Assembly (NCBI GenBank): GCA_026182355.1
Contig: JAPFBL010000258.1
Coordinates: forward strand, 239,501-303,500
DNA length: 64,000 bases
From: Hermatobates lingyangjiaoensis
Taxonomy: Eukaryota; Arthropoda; Insecta; Hemiptera; Hermatobatidae
Direction: 5' to 3'
Made by a program: the position numbers and the translations under genes
The notes under the pieces: generated by a model
What the model was told of the DNA's origin: nothing
The model's database searches: none
Seen by the model: only the letters and a program-made list of their open reading frames with translations
Part shown: positions 11,701 to 25,600 of the stretch, one piece after another
Numbering within the stretch: position 1 is the first letter of the stretch
How the letters are laid out: the number at the start of each line of letters is the position of its first letter

Positions 11701-14700
11701 TTTATTTGACTAAGATATATTGTAGTTGGGTTTGAGTAAGTTTCTTAGCACAGAAAGTCTTTGGTATTTGTTGTTCTGCTTCAAGTTGCGTTAATTATTG
11801 AGGCGGATGGATAACAGTAATAAGATCTCATACTTGCCCCGTCTCATCCATTGCAAAGCTGAGGTGAGCTGTGTAAACGTGCCGTCATCAAACCTTTTTG
11901 AATTTCCCTAAGATTGCCAAATACTAGCTAGTGAGCAGTTAGTAATAGGTTGTTTGTGTGCAGGTGTTCCCAGTTCGACTGCGCTGTCACTGGAGCAGCA
12001 GAATCGCATCATCGTGTCGGGGATGGGTGGGGGCATGGGCAGCCAAGGCTCGAGCAGTAGAGTGATCGTGCAGAACATGGAGCAGGCGCGAGGCACGAGT
12101 CAGCAGAGCGCCGCAGCCCAGGTGTCGCTCGAGCAGAACCGAGTCATCGTCCAGAACATCCCCCTGGACCAGCAGAACAAGTTCGTCTTGTCAGGCCACA
12201 TCGTGTCCGACCAGGACAACCGCGTCATCGTGTCCAACTCGCTGGAGCAGCAGAGTCGGAGCCTCATCCTGAGCAACGGCCCGTCACTGCTGCAGACCGA
12301 GCAGCACAACAAGGTGCACATCGTGTCTGGCACCACGCACATCGTGCCCACCACCAACATCAACATCACAGAGAAGCACAACCTCGTCCACATCGTCAAC
12401 TCTGCCGACCACACGCGGCTCAAGGAGGAGCAGTCGACGCGCATCCAGTACGTCGGCACCAAGGAGGAGTCGCGAAAGGACGAAGGCATCCAGGCAGGCA
12501 GCGGCGCTATCCAGCCCACGGCCTTCTCCAATAGACCTAACCTAACCGTCGTCACCAGTCGGAGCACAGGCCCCGCCAACTCACCGCCGCACTCGTGCTC
12601 CTCATACGACAACGAATTCCTTAATTCGATCGCTCAGTCGCACCCCTCGCTCGTCATCAACAAGAGCCCCACGATCGTGCCGTCATCCACAGCTACATCC
12701 CCGCCAAGGACCACCACCTGCCCAGTGTCGCCGCACCCGACCAGGGTCATCAAGATGAAGAAACCAATGAAGAAGGCGGCACTGGTGAAGCCCATGATGG
12801 CGGAGGACCGGCTGCCGCTGCCGGAGTCTGAACAGCACCAGTCCCCTCCGCAGCAAGCTCCCCTGAGACTGCACACGGTCCACCTCACACCGCACAAGCA
12901 GCAGGTAACTAAACACCAGGCCGGATATTAATTGCTGCTTACTAATGAGCTGTATAAAATTGATAATTGACCATATCTAATTGGTGTAATTAAATTACAG
13001 CTACATATAAAGTCATTCTAATTAGACAGCATGATAATTTATTCCGAAATTAATACGTCATTATGACAACACATATATTCTCAGTATCATATATAAAGTT
13101 CGTGAGTTTGTTTGTTTGTTCACCCATTTCCCGTGTAGATAGAGACCCGAAATTAAATATATACTATATTATTTATTACCTGAATGATGTTAAATAAAAG
13201 AAAATTATCACTATATTCCCAAAATTGGGGCCACGGCAGCAAGTCTCTTGCGTGCTTGCCGATGACAATAGTAAAAATGTATTACATATAACTGCAACAA
13301 AAAAAATTTTTTTTTTAATTTAAAATTGCAAAATATAAACAGTGGTAATAAAATAAAGGCACGGAGCAAGAGTAGTCCAGAGGCTTGCGAGCTCGCCGAT
13401 GACAGTACTGCAAATGTATTATAAATAAATGTAACAAATATATAATAAACTACTACACTAGAGGTTAAAAATGAATAATTTTAGAAACAAACTTGAACAC
13501 AACTGTCAGATAAATACGAATGTTCTAAGGTAATATTATAAAGACCCATTCCTTTCATTAATTTTATTACATGTTAGGTGAATAAATTGAATCTTTCAAT
13601 TTATAAGTTTTGCTTGTTTTAAATATATTTCATTGTGTACATAACTTGAATTGATATTTTATTTATTTATATGATAAAATAAATGATTTTAATGATTTTT
13701 TTTTGCTTTTAAACGATTTTTATTTTGCTAAATATACTTACTGTATATGGTATATATCAATGATCAAACCACAATAAGAAATGGGAAAACAAGACTAAGA
13801 TCTTTCAACCGTAACAAGCGGTCTTTGTCAGAGTCAAAAACCCGAAGACAAAAAACGAAGACCGCTTGTTACGGTTGAAAGATCTTAGTCTTGTTTTCCC
13901 ATTTCTTATTGTGGTTTGATCATTGATTGTTATTTCACGTGTTTATGTGAAAGCTTTTTATGGTATATATCTTGAACTATGTTAAGAATACTATTCTAAA
14001 GTATACTATTCTTAAGAATACATAATACTTGTACTATGTTAAGAAGAATACTATTAGTAGAATAAGAATTTAAAAGGTTGGTCCATATAAGAATCTGTTT
14101 CCGTGCCTTAATAACAAGAAACAACAATTAAAATTATCCCTGTCAATCATGTTCAGTGAATTAATTTCAATACCTATTGTTATAATTTCTGAGTGACACA
14201 AAGGGTCACGGGTTGTCTACTTCATAAATATAATTAAATTATGTACTTCGGAAGGTTATTTCTCTTATGGTGGTGACCACTGCTAAATCGTGGATGGTGT
14301 TGCAATGGGTAGTCCATGCGCCCCCATATTAGCAGATATAGTGATGATCGATCCGCTTCTTGATGTGGTAATAAATAATTTTATTTTTGTATACCATTTT
14401 TATATAAATACGTTGATGACCTTTTCTTAACAATTTCGTATGATTCAAAAGAAACAGTGCTAAAATGTTTTAATTCAGGGATTTAATTTCAATACCTATT
14501 GTAATTTCTGAGTGACAAAGAGTCACGAGTTGTCTAATTTAATAATAGTTTAAACTTTTGTAACCATTATCCATTAAATTAATTTGAATTACAAGTGGAT
14601 GTTATTTATTGTGTTTTAGCAACTGAAGCAAGTTCAAGCTCAAATAGCAAGTTTAAGCAGCCTGAAGTCGCGCAATCCCACTGAACAAGCCACTCTTCAG

Positions 14701-17700
14701 AGGCTTATCGGGGAACAACAGAAGATCCTGCTGGGCGCGAAAATGTTGCAAACTCATCAGCAATTGACTTTGGTTAGAAGGCAGTCAAGTGGAAGTGATT
14801 TGGTTTTGTTAAAAATGTTAAGTCATTTATAGCTAATGTGATTTACTTGGTCAGGTGTCATGCGGAACGAATACGACAAGCACAAGCACTGCAGCTCTGA
14901 GCGGATCAAGTGGGGCGAGTGCACTGAACAGGGTGTCTGCGAACTGCACGAACAGCGGCGGCGGTGGCGGCGGACGAGCCTCGGCCGGCAGCGTGTTGAT
15001 GGAGGCGGCACCGGCCCCGCCCAGCATGCCTGCACTCGTCACGCACGCCAACAAGGCCACCTCGCCCATCCATATACAGGTGTGTGCGACCACACATTCT
15101 TAAAAATACGAAATATGTTTCTTGAGGATTTGGTACAAAGAATGAATTACTACTGATTATAAGTCGACGTTTCGCCAAAAATCAGCATTTTCAAGGTTTT
15201 TTTTTTTGAAGAGAAACCATTCAGGTTAGATGCATTTATCTTACAGCATCATAAAGGACACAAAATTGTTTTCGTGTTTTTTTTAATAACTTTCCTAGCT
15301 ATTTGAATAAAATTGAAGTTGATATAACACTAAGTGCTCGTAAGCTATGTTTGTTTTTAGCATAAAAAGCTCTTTTGTGCGGAGACGTAGTGTTTGCGAT
15401 TCCCCATCATGATTAAATACCACACTATTGCACAAGTAAAGAAAGTTCGTTCAAACTTAAACTCGCTATCAGAATTGTGATTACTTTGCCAGTGTTATTT
15501 AGTTCAAATTACACTTGCTAGTAAGTCATGAAGGAAGCTTAAATTTTTCAAAATTTTGACACGCCGAACTCAGTAGGTTCGCCGTTGCTGGTCTACGTAA
15601 CAGTTCATATTACAATTAAATGTACGATTTGGATTTAGGAGATCTCAGGACAGGTCAGTTGAGGCTTTTTATGACTGTGCTCTGAATGTTTTAATATTCA
15701 AATTAAAACCTTTTACAGATAGGAATGCAATGGTAATGTGTGTTTTAGGTGTGCGGAGCCAGCCCGCCGCCCACAGTGGCCGGCTGCAGCCCCGGACTGC
15801 CCTCGGTGACGAGCTCTGCGAGCAGCACCCCTGTGGCGTCGCCCGTCCTCGAAGTGGCGTCGCCTACCACCGCCGCCCCTCACCTCCTCCACCACCACCA
15901 CCACCACCCACAGCAGCAGCACCTTTCGCCCTCCCTGCCTTCGCCCCAGCCACCGCCGAGACCGCCGCACCTCCACCACGCCCTCCCGCCCCCGCCGCCG
16001 CCCATGCCTCCTGCGCCCGTACCCCTCCAGCCGCCCCCGCCACCGCCTCCCGTCTTCTCTCGGGCTAAGAAAGCAGCGCTGTAAGTAACCCAATTAGTAT
16101 ACTATATACATATATAACACATTCAATAATATGTCAACAGTTTGATACAATAGGTGTTTTTTTTATGGTGATTATAGCACTGCGTCTTAAAAACTATTGT
16201 ATTTCCCCTCTTCTGTATTAAAGTACCCCAGCAGTTAGCTTCAACGCCTCCAAGATGCTCAGCACTTTTGGTTCCAGCAGTAAAAGGTTTTCTATGGTTT
16301 TGTTGAGTGTCCCGAAGCACCTACCTCTATGCAGCAAAATTCCTTACACTCATTCAGCAGGTACAACGGTGTTTCTTCCTCATCTTTGCAGAATCTGCAT
16401 AAACCATCATTGATAATGTCTATTCAGGCTCCCTACGTTTCGGGAGAAAGTAACTTCCTTTCTCCTTCTTCGGGAGAAAGTAACTTCCTTTCATTTGGAT
16501 TGAATAACATTTATGAAAAAACCATTATTATGTTATTTAGGTTTACTTCTAATAATTTGTTATAATGCGGCCCTCGAGTTACTGTAAAAGTCCTTATTCG
16601 GGGAAATTTTGAGTTTGAGACCACTGTTTTAAGAGAAAAAGGGCTTCCGGAGTTACAAAAGAAAATGTTACATTTCATGCTTGTGATAAGAAAAAGTTGA
16701 CATTTATGAAAAAACAGTTATTATGTTAACTATTTAGGCATTTTTTGTATCATTTGTTATTGAGACCTCTGTTATAAGAGGAAAAGAGTGTTGTAATTCA
16801 GATATGACTTTGTGATTTCTTGTTTGTGTTGGATTGTAAGAATTTGTGTGATGACTTGCAGGTTAGAAGAAGAGATGAAAGCGGACCGCGAAGGGTGTCT
16901 GAGGCCCGACACGAGTGGCGCGTTCGGGTCAAAGCGAGACGCTGTCAAGCGACTGCTGGCCTACCACTCGCTCAACGAACCTGTCCTCTCTGACCGGGAC
17001 CTGGCCAAGGCCGACGAGCTCTTCCACCAGACAGCCACCCACCTGCTCGACAAGAAGCACCACATGTTCCTCAAGTACTCGTGTCTCCTTCTCAAAGAAG
17101 CTATGGTACCTAAACTTAACAAAACTCCATTATCAAATAATTGCGACCCTCGATTTATTCATGTGAGAGGTGAATAAATCAGAGCACACCTGACCCTTAG
17201 CCTGTGCTATGTCAGGTACTCGTGTCTCCTTCTCAAAGAAGCTATGGTACCTAAACTTAACAAAACCCCATTATCAAATAATTGCGACCCTCGATTTATT
17301 CATGTGAGAGGTGAATAAGTCAGAGCACACCTGACCCTTAGCCTGTGCTATGTCAGGTACTCGTGTCTCCTTCTCAAAGAAGCTATGGTACCTAAACTTA
17401 ACAAAACTCCATTATCAAATAATTGCGACCCTCGATTTATTCATGTGAGAGGTGAATAAATCAGAGCACACCTGACCCTTTGCCTGTGCTATGTCAGGTA
17501 CTCGTGTCTCCTTCTCAAAAAAGCTATGGTACCTAAACTTAACAAAACTCCATTATCAAATAATTGCGACTCATCTGTAATGGAACTACCGGTCAAAATT
17601 ATTGGCGTAAGATGGAGCTATCACGTTTTCAGGTATAGCAGCACCGATTAGGTGTGATAATAGAAGATTGTTTTATGCTATAAGGGCACAGGGTAGCCTA

Positions 17701-20700
17701 GTGGCTTGCGTGTTTATCTCGGGACTGTTAGGTCCGCGGTTCAATACTCTGGCTCTCGATTTATTCACATGGGAGGTGAATAAGTCAGAGCACACCTGAC
17801 CCTTAGCCTCTGCTATGTCAGGTACTCGTGGACGATCCCCCTACTGTAAATATACTTCAATCAAATCAATACTAAGAATAATCAAATCAGTCTCCTTTGT
17901 GTGGTATTACCAAGGGGCAATGTTCGGCCTGTATGTGTTCCTTTGTGAGACTCACTGCAACCTAACCTTAACCAAACAATATGTAAGCAAAATTATATCT
18001 TATTAAAGTTATTAGAGTTATTACCTGTAAATAAGCCTTCATCCATGTTTGATGGATTTCATATTAAGCAGCATTAGATAAATCGTTAAATCTATGATTG
18101 GATTTCATGTTAAGCAGCATTAGATAAATCGTTAAATCCATGATTGGATTTCATGTTCAGCAGCATTAGATAAATCGTTAAATCCATGATTGGATTTCAT
18201 GTTAAGCAGCATTAGATAAATCGTTAAATCCATGATTGGATTTCATATTAAGCAGCATTAGATAAATCGTTAAATCTATGATTGGATTTCATGTTAAGCA
18301 GCATTAGATAAATCGTTAAATCCATGATTAGATTCCATGTTAAGCAGCATTAGATAAATCGTTAAATCCATGATTGGATTTCATGTTCAGCAGCATTAGA
18401 TAAATCGTTAAATCCATGATTGGATTTCATGTTTGGTCGCCGTCCCAAACAATCAGTATGAGTAGATGTTCATCTAAGTATTAAAACAATAAATTTTAAA
18501 TTATCGTTGTATTGGCGTACTCCTCTAGGGCTATGCTTTTCCAGGTATAGCAGCACCGACTAAGCCTTAGAGTAGAGAGTTGTCTGTCACTATAATGGGG
18601 CCAAGGTAGCCCAGTGGGAACGTGCTTGCCTCTCGACTGTTAGGTCCGGGGATCAATACCCACTCTGGCCTCGATTTATTCATGCGGGAGGTGATTAGGT
18701 TGAGCACGTTGTCCGTCGGAGAGGACGTTAAGCAGTTGTTTAAGAGTGTCGGTACGATGTAAGGGACTCTAGCTAGAGTAAGATCCCTGCTCTAAATATA
18801 TTTGAGTTGGGCAACATTGAGGACTCCCAATTGAGAATGAATGTTGTTTGTGTTTGCAGAGACTGCAGCCGACGTCGGAGCTGGCGCTGCTGAGCCGGCT
18901 GTTCGTGGGCGACGAAACGTACGCTCTGGAGCAGCTTCGCCGCGAGCAAGCGCTCGCCCAGCCGGCCTCCCCTCCTCACTCAGGTAGCTTGGACCCAGTC
19001 TTTCCCAGACCTTCCGTCAAGACAAGTATACAGTCATTAGTCACGTCTGCATCCGTAGATTAGACCGTCCGCACTGCGCACCGCCATGTATGCATGACAA
19101 ACCAGTCAGTGTTGCCTCGACCAGACACTAGTCGCCGATTGACCATCAGACAAAGATCGTAGCCTGTTTTCTGATATCTCCCTGTGGTTTGGATTTATAC
19201 TTCACGTGTTTATCGTATCAAATGATACTACTATACTATACTATTACACCTTTGCGCTACCCAAGGTGGTAGCATGTTCACTTGGACCAGCTCCACTACT
19301 ATGGATCGTGTCACCCATCACAGTGGTTACCAAGCCCTATATTGCTTAACTTTGTTGATCTAACAGCAACCGGTGTATTCAATATAGCAGCAATACCTAT
19401 CATTATTTTCCTTTTAGTATTGCTCAAATCAGAAATATTTGAATGAATAATACTAGTTTAGTGTGATTTTATATTTATATCAGAATGAAAGATTTAATAA
19501 AAAAAAAATTCAACTGTTTCATCTTCTAATCGAATTATATCAACCGAAAAATTTATTGACCAGTGTTATCAAATAGGAATAATCGATAGGGAAGCTGTGT
19601 ACATTGAAAATTCTCTGTTACACTCTTGAGAACCGTGCCCAGAACCGATTGTAAGAAAAGTGGCGTGTCCAAAACCGGTTTTGTAAGAAAAGTGGCGTGT
19701 CCAAAACCGTTCTTGTAAGTAAAGTGGCGTGTCCAAAACCGGTTTTGTAAGAAAAGTGCCGTGTCCAAAACTGGTTTTGTATGAAAAGTGGCATGACCAA
19801 AACGTTTTTTTTTTTAAAAAAAAAAAAAAAAAGAAGAAAAGTGACATGTTCAAAACCGGTTTTTTAAGAAAAGTGGCGTGTCCAAAATCGGTTTGTAAGA
19901 AAAGTGGCGTATCCACAACCGTTTTTGTAAGAAAAGTGGCGTGTCAAAAACCGGTTTTGTAAGGAAAGAAGTTTACGAGGTAAGGTGGTATATTATTGTT
20001 TCTTACTGACAACCTCAGTAATATGTGTTAATTATCTTTTATCAATCTCTTAACTAATAATTACATATATTAAAAAATATTTTAATATAAAACTACAAAT
20101 GAAAAGTTTGCAATAATATGTGTGTGGAGACTTTTTATTATTTATCCTAATCAAATCAAAACATATAGAATATATAGGGAGCATAGAGGTGTCGGCCAGT
20201 TGGAAATGTTTACATAAATGGATCAATCGGCTACTTTTGTCGATGTGGCAACACTGATAGAAGACATAGTGCCTGTCAGGCTTGCCAAATGGGGACAACA
20301 CTGCTTTTCACGGCCTGCCAAGGCTAAACTATCTATACCTACAATCAAATATGTATTGCGATTTTCAACTTGCACAAAATAGAATCAAATACATTTCTCA
20401 TTGAAAGAAATTAGAATTTATAATGGAAGTCACCTGGTTCAGAGAAAAACTATTAACAAGGAACTGTTTTTTCATATATGTTTTTGTTCTATTTATACAA
20501 TTTTTTTTGTTTTTGAAACTATTTAGTCATGCGGTGAAGTTGGTTGTTGAGAGATTTAGCTCATTAACAACAAGAGATATGGTATTTTGTTTATGGTATA
20601 TACCAGGTATGACCAAAAAGTAAGGTGACTTGTTGAATTTCGCGCCCTCCCTCTCTACGCTCTAATTTTATAATTTTTTGCTGTTGCATTGGTACATTCG

Positions 20701-22568
20701 TTACAATTATATATTCACAGTTTTGACTATATAGAATGTGTTGTTTTTATGTGAGACCGACTCATGGCAAACTTTGGGTTCGGTGTATCAATATTTTGAA
20801 AAAGCGAGACATAATTTTCTAGGTGTGTCACACATCGCAAAAAAAAAGACTAAAAAGTAGATATAAATATTCATAATTTTTGTAAGTCAATTATTTGTGT
20901 GATACCATTTAAAAAACAAAAACAAAATTTATCATTTTAGCATTTTTAATTTAGCATGTTTTCAGAACTTAGAATTTCATATTAATATCAATATTATAAA
21001 ACAATATATTGAAATGTTTGATATGTATATTTGTTACGCTGTATTATTGTTCTTGTACATACGCGTCTGGTTTCAGAAATAAAGTATTAATTATTAATAA
21101 CCAATTTTGGCTGTTATGAGAGATGAATATTTAAATTACGATATTTTTTATCTTTGAAGCTGCGTGGCAACATAAACGTGGTTGCGTGTCATAGGTTCGT
21201 CTTCGCTGTCTTAGAGGCTAGACGCGTGTTTGCATTTTCGGAGATTTTGTATTAGTTTTTGTGTTAAAAACTGGTATTAAATGCTCAAAAGCTGTTGAAA
21301 TGTTAAGAGTGGCGTACGGTGCGTCAACTTGAGCAAAATAAATGTTTATAACTGGTGTAAGTTATTCTGCGGGTGTTTATTTTTTCAACAGGAAAAAATC
21401 GCCGAGCAAGCAAACACGAGTCTAACCTTTATGCCTCTCACATAAAAACAACACATGTTATATAGTCAAAACTGTGAGCATATAATCGTAAAGAGTGTAC
21501 AAACATAAGAAAAAAAACTTGTTGAAATTAGAAAGTAGAGAGAAATTGACTGAGTGTCGTTACTTTTTGATGAGACCTCGTACTGTCTGGGATGCTTGGC
21601 TAGGTATGAGCCTTGCACAATGAACAGCGCGCTCTGCACTGTCCGCTCGTAGGGTGATTTGCATGGAAGGTGAAGGGTTGTGGAGAATATTCTTGCTATA
21701 CATTCGTATTCTCAGTGGATACGGGTAAATATTTTGTTGCAGTATTAGACTACTCTGTCATTCAGGGCTGTAATCTCATTCTCATCTGTAATGAGTACCT
21801 CACATCGTATACGTTCTCATGCATACCCATGGATTTTCAGCTTTAACGCAGTTCTAGGAAAGTAAAAGCTCATTTTGTTACTTAGCAACTGTTTGGGTTA
21901 TGCGTAATTCTACATGAGGTATATACCTCATTCAATGTAGTAGAAGATATGCTTAACGGCTGCATGACATATTACAAAACCCATAAGTCACCACTATGGA
22001 CTTTGTACGAGTACTTCAGTGCTGTTCTAGGAATGCAGTGTGAGGCTCCTTTAATACTGGAATCCATTGTGATGTTTTAGGAGCAAGAAAGTGTTTCTTC
22101 TTTGTAGTTATCACCATTGCGATGATGTTTGTATGGTGGAAAGTGTTACAAGTGGTAAGTGTTTGTAAATGGCTTCCATTTTAGTGTTTTAGAAACAAGA
22201 AAGTGTTTCTTCTTTGGTATTATCACCATTGCGATGATGTTTTGTATGGTGGAAAGTGTTTGTAAATGGCTTCCATTTTAGTGTTTTAGGAACAAGAAAG
22301 TGTTTCTTCTTCTTGACACTGAACTGTCACGTTTCATTCAGACTACAGTTGTTGTTAAAATCCACATACTATTTTTCTTTGTAAAATAATTTGTAATGTA
22401 ATACTTAGTTTTTCTGTTTCAAAATTTATACTTCTGCCTATGAAAAAGGTTTTAAATAAAACCGAAACGTTGGCAGTGAGAGTTTAATTTGAACCTGAAG
22501 AACTGACCGAGTCCTGATAAACTGTAGTTTTGTTAGTTTTGTTTCTATTCGACGGTCGATACTTTTAT

Positions 22569-22636
<68 letters not shown>

Positions 22637-25600
22637 CAATCATCAAACCACAATAAGAAATGGGAAAACAAGACTAAGATCTTTCAACCATAACAAGCGG
22701 TCTTCGTCAGAGTCAAAACCCAACTTGAGTTTGTTACAGTTGCTTCCTAGTACGAGTAAATCGCAATATGAACTCGGTCTGGGAAGGAATTAAACTCTTA
22801 CTGCGAGGTTCTATTGTATTTATCATCCTTGTCACTATAATATACGTACTAATGTAGGCTTCCTTGAAAGAAGCAATCCATGGCCACATCAGTCAGCTGT
22901 CCATGTCTTATTTGATTTGGCCTTGCGTTATCGCATCCCACGCCTGCAAAGTGTAATCCTGCATTTGTGTTCTCAGTGTCTCTGCTACTGTTATACTTAT
23001 CTTGTTGTGACTTTAAGCAAATTTAAAATAAAAACCGCAGAACGACCATTTGGCAATCCTGATATCTCTATGGACTCTATGATGTATCGATATATCTGTA
23101 TGCCCTTAACTATAAATGATCATTTGACTGCGTCATCGAATAATCAGAAATTTATGATTTTATTACAATAATAAAACATCGTCAACTATAAATTTTTTTT
23201 TTCCTCTTCGAAGGACGAGTTATTATTATCATGTAATGTGGAAGCATCTCAGTTTATCATTCATTACAAAGTACGATCATTTGAACATGGTGGAAGTGAA
23301 CATTTTCAAGTGCATGCTATGATTTTCTAGATGGATTGATTATAATTTATCATTTATTATGGCTTGTTGTTTTACCCTATTGTTAATTTTATGTATGTAA
23401 TATGTAAAAAAAATTAGAACGTATTTTTTTTTACTGCTGTTTAGGACAAGAGACCTCACTCACTGCAAGTAGTTATCGATCTATTGTATGTCTTCAGATA
23501 TCGATACATTTGCTGTTTAGGACACGGGAGGCCAGACTGCATACAGTTATCAAGCTGTTCGGTGCCTTCATATATCGATACCTTTGCTGTTTAGAATACG
23601 GAAGTCTACTCGAACTAGATAGGCAGGAGTGCTTTATAGGCCAGAAAGGCGGCTATACTTTGAGAAGGGAGTTTATTGATCACGTCGACTTACTAGCAGG
23701 GAAGACAAAATCCGACCTGTCCACCCAAATCTCCTTTTTCAAGCAATTTGTCAGAATGTCAATATGCTTCAACCCCCTTGAACCACTACTGATATTCCCT
23801 CTTAACCTTCTTTGACAGAATCTGAAGATTGGCACCACTGGACATTTTATGGCTCATTGTATGACCTTGGAAAGGGGCCAGGTTAACTCAGTGGTTAACG
23901 TATTCGTCTCCGGGCTGGTAGTCCAGGGTTCGATACCCACTTTAGCCCTCGCTTTATTCACGCGGGAGGTGAATAAATCTGAGTACGTCGTCCCTCGGAA
24001 AGGACGTTATGCCGTCGGTTCCAAGTCTGACGATGTCAGGTACTCGTAAAAGATCCCTACTCAAAATGCACTTGATTTAGGCAAAATGTAAGACTCTCAA
24101 TGTAGAATCACCGATTAAACAAAAAGCTGGTGAACAGCTGACGTGATCATTTTCGGATGTGAAACGAAAGTGGTCAGGCCCAGCCCCTGGCCACCTTCTC
24201 CTCCTCTTTCGTTTGTCCCTGCATATAGCAGGTTAAGAGGGTAGCCTCGTGAATGCCGAAAGTCGGAGTTGAGTGTTAGAGGAGCTTTAATCACTCCATT
24301 ACTACCCCTGCGTCACCCATATGATTGGGTGTTTTAACATGGGTGTTGTCCCATGCCGGTCGAACATCTCCCCCATCTACAAGTTACGAGGCATGTCCCA
24401 AGCAACTATTAATGTTTGGTTTTATCGAATTTTTAAACATTTTATCCTCTCATAGAGGCATCTTAATGTCGTTGTAAACACAGCAGACTGGTGATTAGTT
24501 CTTTATTGATCGAGGTATGTATTGAGAGGGAGTTTGGGGGGGGGGGGGGGGAAAGGTTATGGTATAGTAAAAATATTTTATAGCAAATTTTTTTTCAATT
24601 TTAAATATTGGATTTGAGAAGAGAAAAGGCTATTGTTTGGGAGATTTTTCTATTCCCTTCTTTGTGATTGCCTACTACTGAATACTGTATATAAGAATGC
24701 CTATGGTACTTAAGAGTGTGTGCATTTAGACAGTTTATTAGAAGAATGGCGTTGCTTAGGTAAATGCCTTTCAGGTAAACCAATCTGATGACAGATTGAA
24801 ATCCCTTCTTAACTAGTGTTCCTTAAGTTAATAATATTTTACCATATGTGAATGTAACATAAGTATTTATGGTAAAAAAAAACACTTACAGTATATGTAG
24901 AACTACCGTCTTTTTCCGAAAATAAGACACTATCCTACTTTATTCTTAGGTCAAAAATCCGTGCCAGGGCTTATTCTCGGGGGAGGGCTTCAATTACATT
25001 AAGTAGATTTACATATTTCTTGTTTAATATTTATTTTTATACAGAAATTTAAATTTATTCGATTACAGTTATGCCATCTTCCGGAACTTCATAAATTATC
25101 AAAATTTTGAATTCCGTTCTGATTTTTCTCCAAATCTATTTCCTGTAGAATCATTGGTCTGAATCTCTCATGTCTTGCAATGTAGCTGTGGTTAAATTAA
25201 TACTTTTTGTCTAAGTAGCCTCCTTGAAACGAACTGTAGAGGTAAACAAGGAATTTCTTGGAATATTTTTTTCCAAAGAATTCTCTAAAAATATTACGAC
25301 AGCTAGAGATACCTAATACATTTAACAGCAATTTTTTTAACGAATTATATTTTTCATATTATCTTAACTAGGGTCTATTTTGAGGGGAGGGGTTATAGTC
25401 AAAAACGTCTAGAAAATCACGCAAGGACTTATTTTCGGAGGATGTCTTATTTTCGGTAAAAGACGGTAAAGTTTTGTGGTTTTTATCACTTGGAAATAAA
25501 CTAGAATTGAATGAAAGGAGTCTGGGTCAGCTGAGTGGTTAACGTTCTCGCCTCTGAACTAGTACATCCAGGGTTCGATACCCACCTGACCCTCGATTTA

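Noticed and set aside
12100..12612. 170-codon minus-strand open frame
   Set aside because: Shadow of the GC-rich BICRA exon 5.
15713..16093. Arg/Gly-rich minus-strand frame and a second plus frame
   Set aside because: Shadows of the His/Pro-rich BICRA exon 8; only one frame agrees with neighbouring splice phases.
23510..23815. 101-codon plus-strand frame as a host gene
   Set aside because: Starts inside a direct repeat, has no recognised family, and lies in the BICRA intron without clear splice or codon signals.
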